A DNA stretch of 45,682 nucleotides from Bacteroidales bacterium (GTDB lineage: Bacteria; Bacteroidota; Bacteroidia; Bacteroidales; Bacteroidaceae): contig JAILCU010000072.1 in assembly GCA_024690405.1 (NCBI GenBank), forward strand, positions 1 to 45,682, given 5' to 3'. Each line of letters opens with the position of its first letter. Position 1 is the first letter of the stretch. Both the position numbers and the translations under genes were made by a program. Of the stretch, positions 7,867-16,647 are shown piece after piece. The notes under the pieces were generated by a model. It ran no database searches and was not told the DNA's origin. It saw only the letters and a list, made by a program, of their open reading frames with translations.

Positions 7867-8294
7867 AGATGCGCGAGTGGCGGCTTTTCATCAAGGCTCA
7901 GGCAGCCTCCGTCATGGCCACAGCCCTGGACTTCGGGCTGACGGCCCTGTTGGCATACGTAGGTTGCAACTATGTCCTGGCGACCGCTTGCGGAGCCCTG
8001 CTTGGCGCGTTGTTCAACTGCGTCTACAACTACCTTCTCGTTTTCCGTTGGCAGAAACGTCCCCGCAAGATCATCGCCCTGCGTTACGTGATGACCTGGT
8101 GCTGCAGTCTGCTCCTGAATACCGGGGCCACCTTTGTGCTGACGGAATGTCTGACCGGCGTGAGTCTGTTCCTCGGAGCCAAGGTCATCGCAGCCATCCT
8201 CGTGGCCCTCTGCTGGAACTATCCCATGCAAAGGTTTTTCGTTTTCGCAGAATTCTGCCGCGACGACGTGCCCCCCTCACGTCCCAAGAACTAA
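7854..8294 (+). CDS. GtrA-family small membrane protein
   Basis: About 146 residues with four hydrophobic segments and the GtrA-like ending NYPMQRFFVF (compare NFxxxRxxVF). GtrA proteins are linked to moving lipid-linked sugars across the inner membrane. Here it may help present or flip an inositol lipid or its precursor (inference). The ATG at 7854 overlaps the phosphatase gene by 13 bases; an ATG at 7869, two bases after that gene's stop, is equally possible. The start at 7833 is less likely because of its longer overlap. Confidence 0.8.
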   Translation: MSVVEMREWRLFIKAQAASVMATALDFGLTALLAYVGCNYVLATACGALLGALFNCVYNYLLVFRWQKRPRKIIALRYVMTWCCSLLLNTGATFVLTECLTGVSLFLGAKVIAAILVALCWNYPMQRFFVFAEFCRDDVPPSRPKN

Positions 8295-8309
8295 AAAGCA
8301 AATGAATTT

Positions 8310-8960
8310 ATGAAACCAAGAGATCAACTGGATGTCTTTCTGCATCGCGTCATCACCCCTCTGGCCGACCTCTTCATCAAGCTTGGCATTACCCCCAACA
8401 TGCTCACTGTTGCGGGTGCCGTGATTAGTCTTGTTGCCGCCGCCATGATCGCCGTTGAAGGCTGGGAAGGCTATCAGACAGGCCTGGCCGGCACGAGCGT
8501 CCTGGCCTGGGCTTCGCTGGTGATGCTCCTCGGCAGCCTCTTCGATATGTTCGACGGGCACGTGGCCCGTTGCGGCCACATGCACAGCCAGTTCGGCGCA
8601 TTGCTGGACTCCGTCACCGACCGCCTGTGTGAGATCGCGACCCTCCTGTCCATCTCCTTCTACTTCTTCGGTGCAGACGAGCTGGAATGGGTGCTGGTCA
8701 CCTTCCTGGCCCTGCTGGGATCGGTGATGGTGAGTTACGTGAGGGCCCGTGCCGAAGGACTGGGCGTAGAGTGCAAGACCGGTCTCATGCAACGCCCCGA
8801 GCGCGTGGTCATCACCTGCCTGGGCTGTCTGCTTTCCGGACTCTTCGCTTGCAGCAGCATTCTGGGATGGAGCCTGGCCGTCATTGCCCTTTTTGCCAAC
8901 GCCACGGCCCTGAAGCGCCTCGTCCACTGCCGGCGCGAGCTCGCCAAGAGAGAATCATAG
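8310..8960 (+). CDS. CDP-alcohol phosphatidyltransferase, probable phosphatidylinositol-phosphate synthase
   Basis: 216 residues with several membrane spans. The full catalytic signature DxxDGxxAR-x8-GxxxDxxxD is present as D79, D82, G83, A86, R87, G96, D100 and D104. These aspartates bind metal and CDP-diacylglycerol. With ino1 and a PgpA-like phosphatase beside it, the acceptor is most likely inositol 3-phosphate, giving PI-phosphate, rather than glycerol phosphate. It lies 15 bases after the GtrA-like gene and 24 before the PAP2 gene. Acceptor choice is inferred from the cluster. Confidence 0.88.
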   Translation: MKPRDQLDVFLHRVITPLADLFIKLGITPNMLTVAGAVISLVAAAMIAVEGWEGYQTGLAGTSVLAWASLVMLLGSLFDMFDGHVARCGHMHSQFGALLDSVTDRLCEIATLLSISFYFFGADELEWVLVTFLALLGSVMVSYVRARAEGLGVECKTGLMQRPERVVITCLGCLLSGLFACSSILGWSLAVIALFANATALKRLVHCRRELAKRES

Positions 8961-8984
8961 ACCCCGAAACATCAGAAACAAGAT

Positions 8985-9782
8985 ATGCATCGCATCACCT
9001 CTTATGCGGGACGGTTAATACTGGCCCTGGTCCCCTTTGCCCTGTTCGGCATCATCTACGGTCTCCTGGGGCTCTATCCCAATTATCTGGTCAACGAGAT
9101 TGACATTCACGACCTCTACACCCACGAGCTGGCCTGGTTTGGCATGGCGGACAGCGGTACGCGTGTCATCCCAGGAGCCTATTTCATGCACCACCACTGG
9201 CCCGTGGCCGACCTGTTTGCCGGCATCCTCTACCTGTGCTGGGTTCCCGTTCCCATGGCTTTTGCCATCTGGCTCTTTGTCCGCCGCCGCTATGAGTGGT
9301 GCGCCCGTATGAGCTGGGCCTTCCTTACCGTGAATCTCATAGGCTTTGCCATCTATTATATTCACCCTGCGGCCCCACCCTGGTACGTGCTCCAGCACGG
9401 TTTCGAACCGATCCTGCACACGCCCGGTTCTGCGGCCGGTCTGGCGCGCTTCGACGAACTTACCGGCGGCAACTTTTTCCATAGTTTCTACGACCGCAAC
9501 TGCAATGTTTTCGCAGCGCTGCCATCACTTCATGCCGCCTATCCGCTGGTGGCCCTGATCTATAGCCTTTGCAGCCGCAGCCCCCGTTGGCTCAGCGCGG
9601 TGCTGGCCTTCGTCAGCGTCGGCATCTGGTTCACGGCAGTCTATAGTGCCCACCACTACGTCATTGACGTGCTGGCCGGCATCCTCACCACCTTCGCCGG
9701 CATCGCCCTGTTTGAACTCATTACCCGAAAGACCCGTTGGGGACACAACACTTTCACTCATTACACGCATTGGATTTCATGA
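8985..9782 (+). CDS. PAP2/AUR1-like enzyme, probable inositol phosphorylceramide synthase
   Basis: 265 residues, about six membrane segments. It carries YYIHPAAPPWY, like the PCAPPWY block of fungal AUR1, then ALPSLHAAYP with H183 and SAHHYVIDVLAG with H224 and D228, the PAP2 catalytic triad. AUR1-type enzymes transfer phosphoinositol from PI to ceramide. The Bacteroides homologue in the same cluster is reported to have this role. Its stop overlaps the start of the DUF5686 gene (ATGA). A simple lipid phosphatase role is the alternative. Confidence 0.85.
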   Translation: MHRITSYAGRLILALVPFALFGIIYGLLGLYPNYLVNEIDIHDLYTHELAWFGMADSGTRVIPGAYFMHHHWPVADLFAGILYLCWVPVPMAFAIWLFVRRRYEWCARMSWAFLTVNLIGFAIYYIHPAAPPWYVLQHGFEPILHTPGSAAGLARFDELTGGNFFHSFYDRNCNVFAALPSLHAAYPLVALIYSLCSRSPRWLSAVLAFVSVGIWFTAVYSAHHYVIDVLAGILTTFAGIALFELITRKTRWGHNTFTHYTHWIS

Positions 9783-12466
9783 TACGCAAAGCGCTATTGT
9801 CCATCACCCTCATGTTCGCACTCCTCTGTCCGTCCGGGGCACAGAAACTCACCGGCGTAGTGACAGATGATGCCACTGGCGAGAGCATCCCCTTTGCCAA
9901 TGTCTTCTACAAGGCTATAGGCAAAGGAGTAACGACGAACAACCGCGGCCGTTTCTCCATAGACCGGTACAACGGACGGGAACTCACCATATCCATCATG
10001 GGCTATCAGCCACAACTCATCAAAATCACTGCCAAGACGAAATCGCCGCTCAGCATCCGGCTGAAAGAAAGCACGGCAGTGATGACAGAGTTTGTGGTCA
10101 GTGCTCCCAAGAAACGCTACAGCCGCAAGAATAATCCTGCCGTAGAACTGATGAAGCACGTCGTGGCAGCCCGGGAGCAGACGAAGCTGGAGAACCACGA
10201 CTACTACCAATACACCAAATACCAGAAGATCTCGCTCGCCCTGAACGACTACCGTGCGGGCCAAACGACGGGCAACAGCCTCCATCACGACAGCCTCAGT
10301 TCCGACAGCATCACTCAAGGCCTACCGACCAATGCCCTTGACACGATAATCACATCCCCGGATAGTACTGCTCTTTCCCAAAACAGTGGTTGGGCGGTGG
10401 AGGTTCCGACAGATTCTTCCCACGTCAAGCGCCGTTTTGACTGGGGTGAGCACACCGAGATCAGTCCCTACAACGGTAAACGAATCATGCCGCTGATGTA
10501 CAACGAAGTCGTCACGCAGCATGTCTTTCGCAAGCAGCCACACGCAGAGAAGGACATTGTCCATGGCGAACAGGCATCGGGCCTCAACCAACTGCTCACG
10601 ACAGGCGAAATGGCTAACACCGTGCTCAAGGAAGTATTCCAGGACATCAACATCTACGACGACTACGTTCGTCTGCTTCAGTATCCTTTCGTGAGTCCCA
10701 TCGGCAATCATGCCGTGAATTTCTACCGGTTTTTCATTCAAGACACCGTTGAGGTGGCCGGACAACGATGCTATCATCTTGAGTTTGCGCCCAACAATGT
10801 TCAGGACTTCGGGTTCAGCGGCGAATTATATATCCTGGCCGACAGCTCGCTGCACGTGCGCAAGTGCCGACTGTCGGTCCCCCGTAAGAGCGACGTCAAT
10901 TTTGTCGACAACCTGCAGATCGAGCAGGAGTTTGTGCAGCTGGAGAACGGCGAGTGGGCCCTTGCCACGGACCTCATGTGGGCTGAACTGCGGATTGCTC
11001 GCGTCAAGGCGCTGGCCGTAAGAGACACGCGCATCAGCAATTATGCCTTTGACGCCCTGCCCAACGCCCTCTTCCGTGGAAGGACGGAAAAACGGATGGT
11101 GGCCAACGCACGCAATCGTGACGATGAATTCTGGAACGAATACCGCGCCGTAGCGCTCACCGCCAAGGAGGCCGGTGTAGGCGGGTTCATGGAAAAGCTG
11201 AAGAACCACAAAGGCTTCAAAGTGCCCCTTTTCATCATCAAAGCCGTGGGCGAGAACTATATCGAGACAGGCCCTAAGGACAAACCCAGCAAGTTTGATT
11301 TCGGCCCCGTCATGAGTTCTGCTTCCTATAATTTTGTCGACGGATTCAGGCTGCGTTTGAGCGGTCGTACCATGGCAGCACTCCATCCCCGCCTTTTCTG
11401 GCACGGATATGCCGCCTACGGTTTCAAATCTCGCCAGCCCTATTATGGCAGCACCATCACTTGGTCGTTCAATAAGAAGAAACTCTCTCCCTTTGAGTTC
11501 CCTATGCGCAATATCATCTTCGAAAGCGCTTACGATGTCATGTCACCATCTGACAAGTTCCTTATCAACGACAAGGACAACCTGCTCATGGGCATACGCA
11601 CGCAGACGGTAAAACAAATGTACTTTTACAACCGCCAACGCCTCAGTTTTGTCTACGAGACGGAGAACGGACTGAACCTAAAGACATCCCTGAAGACCGA
11701 GAGCAACGAAGTCACCGGTGACCTGCATTTCAAGCATCTCCACGACGGAGGAGAGACACGCCGCCTCAGGACCACCGAATGGAGCGTCGGTCTACATTAT
11801 GCGCCGGGACAAACTTTTGTCAATACGAAGCAGAACAGATACCCCATCAATTTCGACAATCCCGAGTACTATCTCCGTCACACCATGGGTTTCGATGGCT
11901 TTCTCGGCGGACAATATCGGATGAACATGACTGAAGCCGGCATCTATAAGCGCCAATGGCTCGGCAGTTGGGGACATATCGACCTCCACATTGATGTCGC
12001 CGCACAGTGGAACAAACTCCCGTTCCCGCTGCTCATGACGCCCCCCATCTCACTCACCTATATCCAACAGGAAGGCACCTTCAGTATGCTGCGCAATATG
12101 GAGTTCTTCATGGACCGTAAGTTGTGCTGGATGGTGGCCTGGGACCTCAACGGCAAGATTTTCAACCGCATCCCGCTGCTCAAGAAACTCAAGTGGCGCG
12201 AATATGTCGCCTTCAAGGGGGTATGGGGACAGTTGACCGACAAGAACAACCCCACGCTGCGCGAGAATGCAGGTGACCAGGAGCTCTTTCAGCTGCCTCA
12301 GGGCTCTTATCCCATCGACCCCAAGCGCCCCTATATGGAAGTCAGTGCAGGCGTCCACAACATCTTCAATTTATTCTCTGTGGAATGGGTGCATCGCATC
12401 AACTACCACGAACACCCCGACACGAAGACCGACGGTGTCCGCTTCGGCTTCCAGTTCAGTTTCTGA
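9779..12466 (+). CDS. DUF5686 outer-membrane protein with carboxypeptidase-regulatory-like domain
   Basis: 895 residues. A signal peptide covers residues 1-21 (ending GAQ). Next is a CarboxypepD_reg-like beta-sandwich (about 22-105, GVVTDDATGESIPFANVFYK...), then the long DUF5686 region, probably an outer-membrane beta-barrel ending in VRFGFQFSF with a terminal Phe. The exact function of DUF5686 is not known. The start at 9779 overlaps the stop of the IPC-synthase-like gene, so the two are translationally coupled. That suggests a role linked to the lipid product, for example placement in the outer membrane (inference). Confidence 0.85.
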   Translation: MIRKALLSITLMFALLCPSGAQKLTGVVTDDATGESIPFANVFYKAIGKGVTTNNRGRFSIDRYNGRELTISIMGYQPQLIKITAKTKSPLSIRLKESTAVMTEFVVSAPKKRYSRKNNPAVELMKHVVAAREQTKLENHDYYQYTKYQKISLALNDYRAGQTTGNSLHHDSLSSDSITQGLPTNALDTIITSPDSTALSQNSGWAVEVPTDSSHVKRRFDWGEHTEISPYNGKRIMPLMYNEVVTQHVFRKQPHAEKDIVHGEQASGLNQLLTTGEMANTVLKEVFQDINIYDDYVRLLQYPFVSPIGNHAVNFYRFFIQDTVEVAGQRCYHLEFAPNNVQDFGFSGELYILADSSLHVRKCRLSVPRKSDVNFVDNLQIEQEFVQLENGEWALATDLMWAELRIARVKALAVRDTRISNYAFDALPNALFRGRTEKRMVANARNRDDEFWNEYRAVALTAKEAGVGGFMEKLKNHKGFKVPLFIIKAVGENYIETGPKDKPSKFDFGPVMSSASYNFVDGFRLRLSGRTMAALHPRLFWHGYAAYGFKSRQPYYGSTITWSFNKKKLSPFEFPMRNIIFESAYDVMSPSDKFLINDKDNLLMGIRTQTVKQMYFYNRQRLSFVYETENGLNLKTSLKTESNEVTGDLHFKHLHDGGETRRLRTTEWSVGLHYAPGQTFVNTKQNRYPINFDNPEYYLRHTMGFDGFLGGQYRMNMTEAGIYKRQWLGSWGHIDLHIDVAAQWNKLPFPLLMTPPISLTYIQQEGTFSMLRNMEFFMDRKLCWMVAWDLNGKIFNRIPLLKKLKWREYVAFKGVWGQLTDKNNPTLRENAGDQELFQLPQGSYPIDPKRPYMEVSAGVHNIFNLFSVEWVHRINYHEHPDTKTDGVRFGFQFSF

Positions 12467-12585
12467 GGAATTCTCCGCACTCACGAGATGATTTACACGG
12501 AGTCACTTCATTTTTTATGCATCCCACCCCCCCCCGTTTGTTTAAAAATATTTACTCATTTATCACTCTCCTCATCCTTCAAGGA

Positions 12586-13131
12586 ATGAAAAAAAGTCCT
12601 GCGAAAATCCTCAATGGGAGTCCCCGATCCATATCGTTCCTCTATCGGGCTCTGCTACTATGTATTGCCTTCATTCCATCCCTTACAATCTCAGCCGCCG
12701 AGCCTGAAGGTCGGTTGTTCCGCTTCGAGCGGAGCACCAACCGCAATTACATCTGCTATGACGTCCGGCAAGTCAACGGGAGGCTCGACACAAAAGAGCC
12801 CATCCATGTCTATTGGATTCGTGCTGAGGAGGATGGCAGCCAAAAGGAACTCTCTTTTGTCCAGCGCAAACTTGCCTTCGGGTACAAGGTTGTAAAAAAA
12901 GGCGGCAACGAAGCGGTTGTTCATCTCACCGCCTACAGCAAGTTCAACATCCGCATCTGTCAGCGCCACGGCAAATGGATAGCCCTTGCCAGCATCAACG
13001 GTAAAGAAGCCCAACTCCACAAACTCTTCGCTCAGATGCGCTCTCCCACATCGTTGCACGTTGAATATGTGGATATTTTCGGGACGGGCCTCGACACACA
13101 CAAGCCTGTGAGCGAGCGCATCCGCAACTGA
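12586..13131 (+). CDS. DUF4833-type secreted or periplasmic protein
   Basis: 181 residues. A long N-region and hydrophobic segment (FLYRALLLCIAFIPSLTISAA) suggest a signal peptide or anchor. The mature part (LFRFERSTNRNYICYDVRQVNG...PIHVYWIRAEEDG) resembles the DUF4833 family, whose function is unknown. AAGGA directly abuts the ATG at 12586. An alternative in-frame ATG at 12517 would place a run of nine C inside the coding region, where slippage would switch the frame. It follows DUF5686 by 119 bases and ends the lipid locus before a terminator. Confidence 0.7.
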   Translation: MKKSPAKILNGSPRSISFLYRALLLCIAFIPSLTISAAEPEGRLFRFERSTNRNYICYDVRQVNGRLDTKEPIHVYWIRAEEDGSQKELSFVQRKLAFGYKVVKKGGNEAVVHLTAYSKFNIRICQRHGKWIALASINGKEAQLHKLFAQMRSPTSLHVEYVDIFGTGLDTHKPVSERIRN

Positions 13132-13160
13132 TCGGCCTCGCATCAGCACCTGAATTATAG

Positions 13161-13188
13161 GGCATGCTTTCTTAGGTATGCCTTTTTT
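13161..13188 (+). terminator. Intrinsic terminator ending the lipid locus
   Basis: GGCATGC (13161-13167) pairs with GTATGCC (13176-13182), one G-U pair, 8-base loop, followed by six T (13183-13188). Confidence 0.8.
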
Positions 13189-13309
13189 GCGTTCTCCCTG
13201 CCCGTATCTACGGCCCTGTACGGAATCCGACATTCTTGATTCTGCACAAGCAGAATGTCCTTATTTGCATTTTTTTGGAGGTTTCTTCGGTGTTCTCGTA
13301 AAAATGAAC

Positions 13310-13317
13310 TAACTTTG
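13310..13317 (+). promoter_or_regulatory. Promoter -7 element of pgi
   Basis: TAACTTTG fits TAnnTTTG. It lies after the terminator and 70 bases before the pgi start, so pgi begins a new transcript. The -33 region is weak. Confidence 0.6.
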
Positions 13318-13387
13318 CGGCGCAAAGGTGAGGGGTTTCTTCATCTGCGAACACAGAGCAAAGTCATTTAAACTCATTCATAAAAAC

Positions 13388-14728
13388 ATGGTAAAATTAG
13401 ATTTGACGAAAGTGGCCCCCGTGGTAGAGGCTGCAGAAATAAAGGAATTGTGCGCGCGCGTAGAGAAAGCGCAGGAGTCCCTGGAACAGGGCACCTGTCC
13501 GGGTAACGACTATCTGGGCTGGCTGCATCTGCCCTCCAGCATCATGCCGGAGTTCATCGCGGAGGTCAAGGCTACGGCCGAGGTCCTGCGCAAGGAGTGC
13601 GAGGCCGTGGTGGTGGCTGGAATTGGCGGTTCGTACCTCGGTGCCAAGGCCGTGATCGAAGCCCTTCAGAACAGCTTCCAATGGCTCACCGGAGACGGCA
13701 AGAATCCCGTGATCCTCTTCGCTGGAAACAATATCGGCGAGGACTACCTGGCAGAACTGACCGCCTACCTGAGTACAAAACGTTTCGGCGTAATCAATAT
13801 CTCGAAGAGCGGTACGACCACGGAGACGGCCCTGGCTTTCCGTCTGCTCAAGCGTCAGTGTGAGGAGCAGCGCGGCAAGGAGACAGCCCGCAAGGTGATC
13901 GTGGCCATCACTGACGCCAAGCGCGGCGCTGCCCGCACCTGTGCCGACAAGGAAGGCTACAAGAGTTTCGTTATTCCCGATAACGTTGGCGGCCGTTTCT
14001 CGGTGCTCACCCCCGTAGGACTGCTGCCCATTGCCGTGGCAGGATTTGATATTGAAGCACTCGTGCGCGGCGCCCAGGACATGGAGAAAACCGCCGCTCA
14101 GCCTTTCGAAGAGAATCCCTCCGCACAATATGCCGCTGCCCGATATGCGTTGTATACGAAAGGCAAGAAGATAGAAATCTTGGCGAACTACCAGCCCAAA
14201 TTGCACTTCATGGCAGAATGGTGGAAGCAACTCTTCGGCGAGAGCGAGGGCAAGGACGGCAAGGGCATCTATCCCGCCAGCGTGGACCTCACCACCGACC
14301 TGCACTCCATGGGCCAGTGGATCCAGGACGGCGAGCGCTCCATCTTCGAAACCGTCATCAGCGTGGAGCAACCCGAGCACAAGCTGCTGTTTCCCTCTGA
14401 CGAGGAGAACCTCGACGGTCTGAACTTCCTTGCCGGCAAGCGCGTGGACGAGGTGAACAAAATGGCTGAACTCGGTACGCAACTGGCGCACGTTGACGGC
14501 GGCGTGCCCAACATCCGCATCGCCATCGAACGACTCGATGCCTACCATTTGGGTCAGCTCATCTATTTCTTCGAGCGCGCCTGTGGCATTCACTGCCAGT
14601 TGCTCGGTGTCAACGCCTTCAACCAGCCCGGTGTGGAGGCCTACAAGAAGAACATGTTCGCATTGCTGGGCAAGCCCGGTTATGAGGCCGAGACAAAAGC
14701 CATCAAAGCCCGCTTGGGTGAAGCCTAA
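13388..14728 (+). CDS. pgi: Glucose-6-phosphate isomerase
   Basis: 446 residues, the length of the short bacterial enzyme. It interconverts glucose 6-phosphate and fructose 6-phosphate. Sugar-phosphate isomerase motifs are present: [42 protein letters not shown], and the C-terminal block [18 protein letters not shown] with the conserved lysine. The ATG at 13388 is preferred to an upstream in-frame start at 13328 that lies too near the promoter. Glucose 6-phosphate is also the substrate of ino1 just upstream. A HAD phosphatase gene follows within 25 bases. Confidence 0.97.
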   Translation: MVKLDLTKVAPVVEAAEIKELCARVEKAQESLEQGTCPGNDYLGWLHLPSSIMPEFIAEVKATAEVLRKECEAVVVAGIGGSYLGAKAVIEALQNSFQWLTGDGKNPVILFAGNNIGEDYLAELTAYLSTKRFGVINISKSGTTTETALAFRLLKRQCEEQRGKETARKVIVAITDAKRGAARTCADKEGYKSFVIPDNVGGRFSVLTPVGLLPIAVAGFDIEALVRGAQDMEKTAAQPFEENPSAQYAAARYALYTKGKKIEILANYQPKLHFMAEWWKQLFGESEGKDGKGIYPASVDLTTDLHSMGQWIQDGERSIFETVISVEQPEHKLLFPSDEENLDGLNFLAGKRVDEVNKMAELGTQLAHVDGGVPNIRIAIERLDAYHLGQLIYFFERACGIHCQLLGVNAFNQPGVEAYKKNMFALLGKPGYEAETKAIKARLGEA

Positions 14729-14752
14729 AAAACGCAGTAAGGATTGAATCAT

Positions 14753-15514
14753 TTGATCAACGAAGTTAAGAAAGAGCGCCCCGCGACACTTCTGCCGCTG
14801 CCCAAGAAGCTGAAAGCGGTGTTGTTCGACATGGATGGCGTGTTGTTCGACAGTATGCCAGGCCATGCCTACGCCTGGGCCAAGGTAATGACCGACTATG
14901 GTCTGCCCATGAAACCCGTTGACGCCTTCGAGAATGAGGGCCGCACGGGCATCGGCACCATCAGTATCTTCACCCAGCGCTATTGGGGTCGCGAGGCGAC
15001 CGAAGAGGAAGCGCGCGAATTGTATATCCGCAAGACCGCGGTGTTCAACGAATACCAAGCCGCCCACGGAGGCGAGGCTCCGGAAATACCCGGGGCTGCA
15101 GCCGTGCTCGACAAAGTCCGTGAAGCAGGTCTCCTACGTATGCTCGTCACAGGTTCGGCACAGCAATCTCTGCTGTCGCGCCTCGACCGCCATTATCCGG
15201 GACATTTCAAGCCGGAACTGATGGTAACGGGCGATGATGTCCGATATGGCAAGCCCAACCCCGAGCCCTATCTGATGGCGCTACAGAAAGCAGGTATCTC
15301 TGCTGACGAAGCCGTCGTCGTGGAAAATGCGCCGTTGGGCGTACGGGCTGCCGTAGCAGCAGGCATCACTACCATTGCCGTTAATACGGGTCCCCTCGAT
15401 CCGCAGCTGCTGGCCAACGAAGGCGCTGCCGTGGTGCTGGAGTCCATGGAAGAGCTGGCAAAGCGTCTCGACTATTTACCTGCCGACCCCCAAATCAAAA
15501 CTTTAGATAATTAA
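14753..15514 (+). CDS. HAD-superfamily hydrolase, beta-phosphoglucomutase-like
   Basis: About 253 residues. Motif I is FDMDGVLFDSMP with nucleophile D26 and acid/base D28 (counted from 14753). VTGSAQQS supplies motif II, KPNPEPYL motif III and VVENAPLGVRAA motif IV. The Asp pair and helical cap fit the PgmB/phosphatase subgroup; the substrate is unknown, though sugar phosphates are plausible next to pgi. No ATG precedes the conserved domain. A TTG at 14753 sits 9 bases after AAGGA (14739-14743), better than the TTG at 14744. The start is therefore uncertain. Confidence 0.85.
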   Translation: MINEVKKERPATLLPLPKKLKAVLFDMDGVLFDSMPGHAYAWAKVMTDYGLPMKPVDAFENEGRTGIGTISIFTQRYWGREATEEEARELYIRKTAVFNEYQAAHGGEAPEIPGAAAVLDKVREAGLLRMLVTGSAQQSLLSRLDRHYPGHFKPELMVTGDDVRYGKPNPEPYLMALQKAGISADEAVVVENAPLGVRAAVAAGITTIAVNTGPLDPQLLANEGAAVVLESMEELAKRLDYLPADPQIKTLDN

Positions 15515-15544
15515 GACACCCAACCAATAGAACATAAGAATAAT

Positions 15545-16555
15545 ATGAAAATCGCTATTGTAGGCGCCAGCGGCGCCGTAGGTCAGGAATTTCTGCGCGT
15601 CTTGGATGAACGTCAGTTCCCCATCGACGAGTTGGTGCTTTTCGGAAGCCAGCGCAGCGCGGGCCGCAAGTACACCTTCCGCGGCAAGGAATACGAAGTG
15701 AAACTGCTGCAGCACAACGACGATTTCCGCGGTGTGGATATCGCCTTCGTCTCCGCCGGCGGCGGAACCTCAAAAGACTTTGCAGAAACCATCACCAAGC
15801 ATGGCGCCGTGATGATTGACAACAGCAGCGCTTTCCGCATGGACAAGGATGTACCTTTGGTGGTGCCTGAATGCAACGCAGAAGACGCCCTGAACCGTCC
15901 GCGAGGTATCATCGCCAACCCCAATTGCACCACTATCATGATGGTGGTTTGTCTGCAGCCCCTGGAGCGCCTCAGTCACATCCGCCGCATTCACGTAGCC
16001 AGCTACCAGGCCGCAAGCGGTGCCGGTGCAGCAGCCATGGCTGAGTTGGAACAGCAGTACCGCGAGGTACTCGACGGCAAAGAGCCCACGGTGGAGAAAT
16101 TCGCCTACCAGCTGGCCTATAACGTGATCCCGCAGATCGATGTGTTCACCGACAACGGCTACACCAAGGAAGAGATGAAGATGTTCAACGAGACGCGCAA
16201 GATTATGCACACCGATGCCGCCTGCTCGGCGATGTGCGTGCGTGTGCCCTCGCTGCGCAGCCATTCCGAGGCCGTATGGATCGAGACGGAACGTCCCATT
16301 ACCCCCGAGGAGGCTCGCGAGGCCATGAGCAAAGCCGAAGGCATCACCGTCATCGACGATCCCGCCAACAAGAAATACCCGATGCCGCTGTTCACCGCCG
16401 GCAAGGATGACGTCTATGTCGGTCGCATCCGTCAGGACCTGGCCTGCGAGAACGGGCTTACTTTTTGGCTCTGCGGCGATCAGATCAAGAAAGGCGCGGC
16501 CCTCAATGCCGTGCAGATTGCAGAATATCTTATTAAGGTGGGGAATATCGGCTAA
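15545..16555 (+). CDS. asd: Aspartate-semialdehyde dehydrogenase
   Basis: 336 residues. NADPH-dependent reduction of aspartyl phosphate to aspartate semialdehyde, for lysine, diaminopimelate, threonine and methionine synthesis. N-terminal Rossmann motif [13 protein letters not shown], nucleophile C128 in IANPNCTT, catalytic H240 in LRSHSEAV, and [10 protein letters not shown] binding NADP. It lies 30 bases after the HAD gene and is probably co-transcribed with pgi. Confidence 0.97.
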   Translation: MKIAIVGASGAVGQEFLRVLDERQFPIDELVLFGSQRSAGRKYTFRGKEYEVKLLQHNDDFRGVDIAFVSAGGGTSKDFAETITKHGAVMIDNSSAFRMDKDVPLVVPECNAEDALNRPRGIIANPNCTTIMMVVCLQPLERLSHIRRIHVASYQAASGAGAAAMAELEQQYREVLDGKEPTVEKFAYQLAYNVIPQIDVFTDNGYTKEEMKMFNETRKIMHTDAACSAMCVRVPSLRSHSEAVWIETERPITPEEAREAMSKAEGITVIDDPANKKYPMPLFTAGKDDVYVGRIRQDLACENGLTFWLCGDQIKKGAALNAVQIAEYLIKVGNIG

Positions 16556-16647
16556 CCGGTATCCCCAGCCTTCACCGCTCCCGTCCGTCCGGAGGGAGAC
16601 GACTTCGAATCAACCACCCTTTTATTTACCCAACAAACACGAACGCT

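Noticed and set aside
13397-15067. 556-codon antisense open frame over pgi and the HAD gene
   Set aside because: Opposite strand of two clear enzymes with intact motifs; the antisense product is His/Leu/Gly-rich with no domain. A shadow of GC-rich codon use.
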